Assembly (NCBI GenBank): GCA_964464245.1
Contig: CAYXFH010000129.1
Span: forward strand, 1 to 5,065
From: JAPLHV01 sp964464245
Lineage (GTDB): Bacteria; Caldisericota; JANLFM01
Direction of reading: 5' to 3'
Length of the DNA: 5,065 nucleotides
Shown here: positions 1 through 5,065 of the stretch, piece by piece
How the letters are laid out: every line of letters starts with the position of its first letter
Position numbering within the stretch: the stretch's first letter is position 1
Program-made: the position numbers and the translations under genes
Notes under the pieces: generated by a model
What the model saw: only the letters and a program-made list of their open reading frames with translations
What the model was told of the DNA's origin: nothing
The model's database searches: none

Positions 1-501
1 ATAGAGGGGTGACGAATACCCCATCAGCTTCTCCATCACAGCGACCTGGGAGCCGCAGAGGATCATCAGAACGGGTAAATGGGAAAGGTGGGTTTCCCAA
101 CCGGCTTGGAAAATGCTGTCCAGGCCGGGATTGCTCTCCCGTAGATAAGGGTACTCGTCGAAAACCAGAATCAGCTTCGAAGACCACGGCTGCATTTGGT
201 AGCGCTGTTCCAGCCAGGGGAATACTTCCTGCCAGGAAGTAAAGCCATGCGTGGCTAGGAATTGGTCATTCAACGCCTTGCCCAGGGCTTGACCCAGTGA
301 ACGTAGGTTTTCCCGGTCCGACAATCGTTGGCCTCGGAAGTAGCCGGTTTGGCTGCAACGGCAGGCTTGCAGGGAACGGCGGAAGTGCGCTGTCTTGCCG
401 ATGCGGGGGCGGTCATAGCGGATCAGGACTTTCGGCCGGTTCGAGGTCCAGCGTCTTTTCAGAACACCCAGTCGACGCTCACGGCCTACGAAGTTCATCA
501 T
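1..501 (-). CDS. ATPase_2/DUF234-type ATP-binding protein, 5' part (runs off left edge)
   Basis: The minus strand reads open from an ATG at 501 to the window edge, giving 167 residues with no stop. It is the N-terminal part of a P-loop ATPase of the archaeal-ATPase group (ATPase_2, COG1672), whose full members are about 450 residues with a C-terminal winged helix and DUF234. Seen: the family opening FVGRERRL (4-11), Walker A region DRPRIGKT (30-37), a LSDRENL segment (60-66), Walker B LILVFDEYPYL (110-120) and a sensor-1-like LMILCGS followed by the MEKLMGYSSPLY block (145-167). Walker A is unusual: family members normally have GRRRVGKT, and here the first Gly is Asp30, though GKT is intact. 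Start: two adjacent ATGs at 501 and 498; the first is used. A purine-rich GAGAGGGGG lies 12 nt upstream, which is rather far. The gene sits just downstream of tandem palindromes that may control it. The cellular role of the family is not established; family assignment is firm, function open. Confidence 0.85.
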   Translation of the reverse strand, partial: MMNFVGRERRLGVLKRRWTSNRPKVLIRYDRPRIGKTAHFRRSLQACRCSQTGYFRGQRLSDRENLRSLGQALGKALNDQFLATHGFTSWQEVFPWLEQRYQMQPWSSKLILVFDEYPYLRESNPGLDSIFQAGWETHLSHLPVLMILCGSQVAVMEKLMGYSSPLY

Positions 502-528
502 TTTCGCTCGAATCCCCCTCTCTGATTT

Positions 529-561
529 GACTAATCGTGATTAGTCTAATCTTGATTAGTC
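529..561. promoter_or_regulatory. Two overlapping tandem palindromes, likely operator of the ATPase gene
   Basis: GACTAATC-GT-GATTAGTC (529-546) is a perfect 8-bp inverted repeat with a 2-bp spacer. A second dyad, GTCTAATC-TT-GATTAGTC (544-561), follows at a 15-bp offset with one arm mismatch. Read directly, CTAATCnTGATTAGTC occurs twice (531-546 and 546-561), sharing one base, with one difference. Two near-identical dyads placed 28 bp before a start codon are characteristic of a dimeric repressor operator with cooperative sites. The regulator is not identified. Autoregulation by the winged helix expected in the full ATPase is possible but is inference. The AT-rich dyads have no T-run, so a terminator is unlikely. 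Confidence 0.65.
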
Positions 562-571
562 ATTCCATCAA
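543..571 (-). promoter_or_regulatory. Possible weak sigma-70 promoter for the ATPase gene
   Basis: On the minus strand TTGATG (566-571) and TAGACT (543-548) are separated by 17 bp, each matching 4 of 6 consensus bases. Transcription would start near 536, giving a leader of about 35 nt before the ATG at 501. The -10 element and spacer fall inside the tandem palindromes, so an operator-bound protein would block it. The match is modest and the main support is position. Confidence 0.3.
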
Positions 572-672
572 GAGCGCAATTTAGGCGCGTCCTGGCTTGG
601 CTTCACACCCTTCCCAAGCAATTCCTGGAGGTCGTAGTTCACGCTGGTGGCGGCGAAGGAGATCTCGATCAT
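568..672 (-). pseudogene. 34-codon frame duplicating the helicase C-terminal tail (relic or small protein)
   Basis: An ATG at 672 opens 34 codons ending in TGA at 568. Residues 6-15 read FAATSVNYDL, identical to residues 1149-1158 of the large helicase, and the match continues loosely (QELLGKG against KELMRKG). The remaining C-terminus (SQDAPKLRS) and the first five residues (MIEIS) have no counterpart there. The frame is the same as in the helicase and the DNA is nearly identical over 29 bp, so this is a copy of the 3' end of such a gene, not chance. It starts 22 nt after the NYN stop, with AGGA only 2 nt from the ATG and GAGGTG 15 nt away, so ribosome binding looks poor. Most likely it is the remnant of a helicase paralogue or of an insertion event; a translated micropeptide is the alternative. 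Confidence 0.55.
629..657. repeat. Direct repeat copy 1 (distal copy of helicase-tail DNA)
   Basis: This 29-bp stretch matches 1481-1509 at 27 of 29 positions in the same orientation, the copies lying 852 bp apart. On the minus strand it encodes FAATSVNYDL. Outside the 29 bp the two loci diverge quickly on the N-terminal side and more gradually on the C-terminal side. Confidence 0.85.
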
Positions 673-694
673 CTTCCTGCGATCAGTCACCTCT

Positions 695-1255
695 TCACTT
701 CCTGGAAGGTAGGAGAACGGAACAGATCAAGTTCTGGTCTATCTGCGTCCGTTCATCAGCTTCCGACCACAAGTCATCACCGACTTGAGACCGCTGGCCA
801 TGAACCAGGTGCACCTGAACTCCCTCGTCCTTGGCGGTTTGGATCGCAGGTACCAAGTCGCTATCTCCAGTCAGAATAATAGCCCTCTCGATCTTCTGCT
901 TTGCTGCCAATAGGACCAAGTCCCGCGCGAAGAGGACATCCACCCGTTTTTGTTCGAAAATAGGCTGGCCTGTATCGCTCATACCCCGGAAAGCCAATTT
1001 CCCCAACCGCACTTCAAATCGCGGGAGTTTTCGCAGAGCTTCCAGGAATTGCTCTTTCTTGCGAAAGCGGGTTTGCTCTTCAGTGTTCGATTGTTTGCTC
1101 TGATAGGGCAAACAGTTGTAGTAATAAGTTCGCAAAATGGGATCTGATCCTGCCAGTGCAGTCACCAATAGATGGAAGTCAATCCTGGGAGTCCCGAACT
1201 CGTCTTTCAATACCCGTTCCAAATAGGCGCCATCAATAAACACCGCGGTCTTCAT
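695..1255 (-). CDS. NYN-domain (LabA/DUF88-like) PIN-fold ribonuclease
   Basis: This complete 186-residue protein consists almost entirely of one NYN domain, a PIN-like, metal-dependent nuclease fold thought to cut RNA. The acidic residues expected at the active site are visible: Asp8 in AVFIDGAYL (4-12), Asp106 in KRVDVLFARDLVLLA (103-117), and Asp131/Asp133 in IILTGDSDLVPAI (126-138). The later LVHG (150-153) and LWSEADE (162-168) fit the end of the domain. There is no signal peptide or membrane segment, so it should be cytosolic. An upstream in-frame ATG at 1291 would add 12 residues, but it lies inside the terminator-like hairpin. The ATG at 1255 gives the family-typical start MKTAVFIDG and has a 7-base AAAGGAG site 5 nt before it. 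The gene has its own strong promoter and a structured leader. It is more AT-rich than the neighbouring helicase gene and is bracketed by copies of that gene's tail. The natural substrate is unknown; a stress or anti-invader role is inference from the neighbourhood. Confidence 0.9.
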   Translation of the reverse strand: MKTAVFIDGAYLERVLKDEFGTPRIDFHLLVTALAGSDPILRTYYYNCLPYQSKQSNTEEQTRFRKKEQFLEALRKLPRFEVRLGKLAFRGMSDTGQPIFEQKRVDVLFARDLVLLAAKQKIERAIILTGDSDLVPAIQTAKDEGVQVHLVHGQRSQVGDDLWSEADERTQIDQNLICSVLLPSRK

Positions 1256-1260
1256 AGAAT

Positions 1261-1267
1261 CTCCTTT
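1261..1267 (-). promoter_or_regulatory. Shine-Dalgarno site fixing the NYN start
   Basis: AAAGGAG on the minus strand is 5 nt before the ATG at 1255. It is a full 7-base complement to the 16S anti-SD and decides in favour of this start over the ATG at 1291. It lies only 9 nt beyond the U-tract of the upstream hairpin. Confidence 0.8.
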
Positions 1268-1276
1268 CACCTCGAT

Positions 1277-1313
1277 AAAAAAAGCTGCCATGGCAGAGCC
1301 AAAGCAGCTATTT
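1277..1313 (-). terminator. Terminator-like hairpin with U7 tract inside the NYN leader
   Basis: On the minus strand AGCUGC (1304-1309) pairs with GCAGCU (1283-1288). A nested GGC/GCC pair (1298-1300 with 1292-1294) lies in the loop. AAA (1311-1313) can extend the base against the U-tract after a U:U mismatch. Seven Ts follow directly (1277-1283, the first also closing the stem). A competing 12-bp perfect palindrome CTGCCATGGCAG is at 1285-1296. It lies downstream of the promoter at 1392-1420 and upstream of the start codon, so it could attenuate the NYN gene. It could also end read-through from the helicase gene, which has no other terminator. The stem is short (6 bp plus inner pairs), so strength is uncertain. 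Confidence 0.55.
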
Positions 1314-1391
1314 CATAAAACCCAGTCAGCGCATCCAAGTATTAGGGTGAAACACCCCCCTGGCCACCTCTGGGGACTTATAATTCTAGAC

Positions 1392-1420
1392 ATTTTAAGC
1401 AACCATTCATCCTCTGTCAA
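1392..1420 (-). promoter_or_regulatory. Near-consensus sigma-70 promoter for the NYN gene
   Basis: On the minus strand TTGACA (1415-1420) and TAAAAT (1392-1397) are separated by exactly 17 bp, matching 6/6 and 5/6 consensus bases. The predicted start is near 1385. It lies after the helicase stop codon, so the NYN gene can be expressed independently. A small dyad, AACGA-T-TCGTT (1419-1429), overlaps the upstream end of the -35 and could bind a regulator. This is the best promoter match in the window. Confidence 0.8.
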
Positions 1421-1443
1421 CGATTCGTTCCTATCAACAGCTC

Positions 1444-4953
<3,510 letters not shown>

Positions 4954-5065
4954 CTCCTGAACGCCCCCTTCTCCGTTGCTGCCGCCACGCCATGGATATA
5001 AGCGGCCATACGCTGGAACTACATCACAAGGTTCGGCAACAGCAGGATGAAGGCGCTAGAAAACA
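4954..5065. other. Unresolved right edge upstream of the helicase gene
   Basis: I see no convincing promoter and no identifiable gene here. On the minus strand, reading frames entering from the right stop at TGA (5024-5026) and TAG (5019-5021). An upstream gene could end there and leave a gap of about 65-70 nt, consistent with an operon. On the plus strand an ATG at 4992 opens 24 codons that run off the edge without a Shine-Dalgarno site. The window does not allow a choice. Confidence 0.4.

Larger units (their letters stand above)
1256..1385 (-). promoter_or_regulatory. Structured 5' leader of the NYN gene, candidate cis-regulatory RNA
   Basis: From the inferred start near 1385 to the ATG there are about 130 nt of leader. 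In order on the RNA it shows: a CCCC...GGGG pairing (1372-1375 with 1357-1360) around AGAGGUGGCCA; a perfect hairpin GGGUG-UUU-CACCC (1345-1357); a spacer of about 30 nt; the terminator-like hairpin with U-tract; and the Shine-Dalgarno site. The six-G run (1355-1360) is shared by the first two hairpins, so they may compete. CAGAG near 1369-1373 can pair with CUCUG at 1295-1299 inside the terminator loop, a possible though weak antiterminator. I do not recognise a known riboswitch class. Confidence 0.4.

Noticed and set aside
297..530. Plus-strand frames over the left end
   Set aside because: They lie opposite the ATPase_2 gene, whose family motifs are clear on the minus strand; the translations are Ser/Gly-rich and motif-free.
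1256..1291. Longer NYN start at the ATG at 1291
   Set aside because: That ATG lies in the terminator-like hairpin without a Shine-Dalgarno site, while the ATG at 1255 has AAAGGAG and the family-typical N-terminus.
1379..1384. Perfect TATAAT on the plus strand
   Set aside because: There is no -35 at 16-18 bp upstream, no extended -10, and no plus-strand gene follows.
4992..5065. Plus-strand ATG with 24 open codons running off the right edge
   Set aside because: There is no Shine-Dalgarno site or promoter, and the stretch is too short to judge; it is left as part of the unresolved edge.

Overview
The window is a stretch of accessory bacterial (possibly archaeal) chromosome or plasmid. It carries three recognisable protein genes, all on the minus strand, so transcription runs from the right end to the left. 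The large gene is GC-rich, while the smaller genes and spacers to its left are clearly more AT-rich. The families present (SNF2 helicase with DUF3883, NYN-domain protein, archaeal-type ATPase_2) are typical of defence-type or mobile regions in Chloroflexi-like and other environmental lineages. That taxonomic guess is weak and rests on family distribution only.

Region by region: 4954-5065 is an unresolved edge with a ribosome-binding region but no identifiable gene. 1444-4953 is a complete 1169-residue SNF2/DEAH-box helicase ending in a DUF3883 (NOV_C-like) domain with a PD-(D/E)XK-like ExK signature. 1256-1443 is a spacer with a near-consensus sigma-70 promoter (TTGACA-N17-TAAAAT) and then a roughly 130-nt leader. 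The leader carries a hairpin plus U-tract just before the next gene's Shine-Dalgarno site, so it is a candidate attenuator. 695-1255 is a complete 186-residue NYN/LabA-like (DUF88) PIN-fold nuclease gene. 568-672 is a 34-codon open frame whose N-terminal half duplicates the last residues of the helicase. 529-561 holds two tandem overlapping palindromes. 1-501 is the 5' part of an ATPase_2/DUF234-type ATP-binding protein that runs off the left edge.

The helicase tail (FAATSVNYDL) occurs twice, once at the true end of the helicase and once beyond the NYN gene. The DNA repeat is 29 bp with 2 mismatches, and the two copies lie 852 bp apart in direct orientation. The NYN gene, with its own promoter and leader, therefore sits between two copies of the helicase 3' end, like an inserted cassette or the scar of a deleted tandem helicase. 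The small ORF may be a relic or a tail-mimicking micropeptide.

Functionally, a DNA translocase with a possible nuclease domain beside a separately controlled NYN ribonuclease and an AAA-type ATPase resembles part of an anti-invader locus. The usual partners of this helicase type (DNA methylase, DUF499-type ATPase) would lie outside the window. The joint role is inference, not something the sequence shows.
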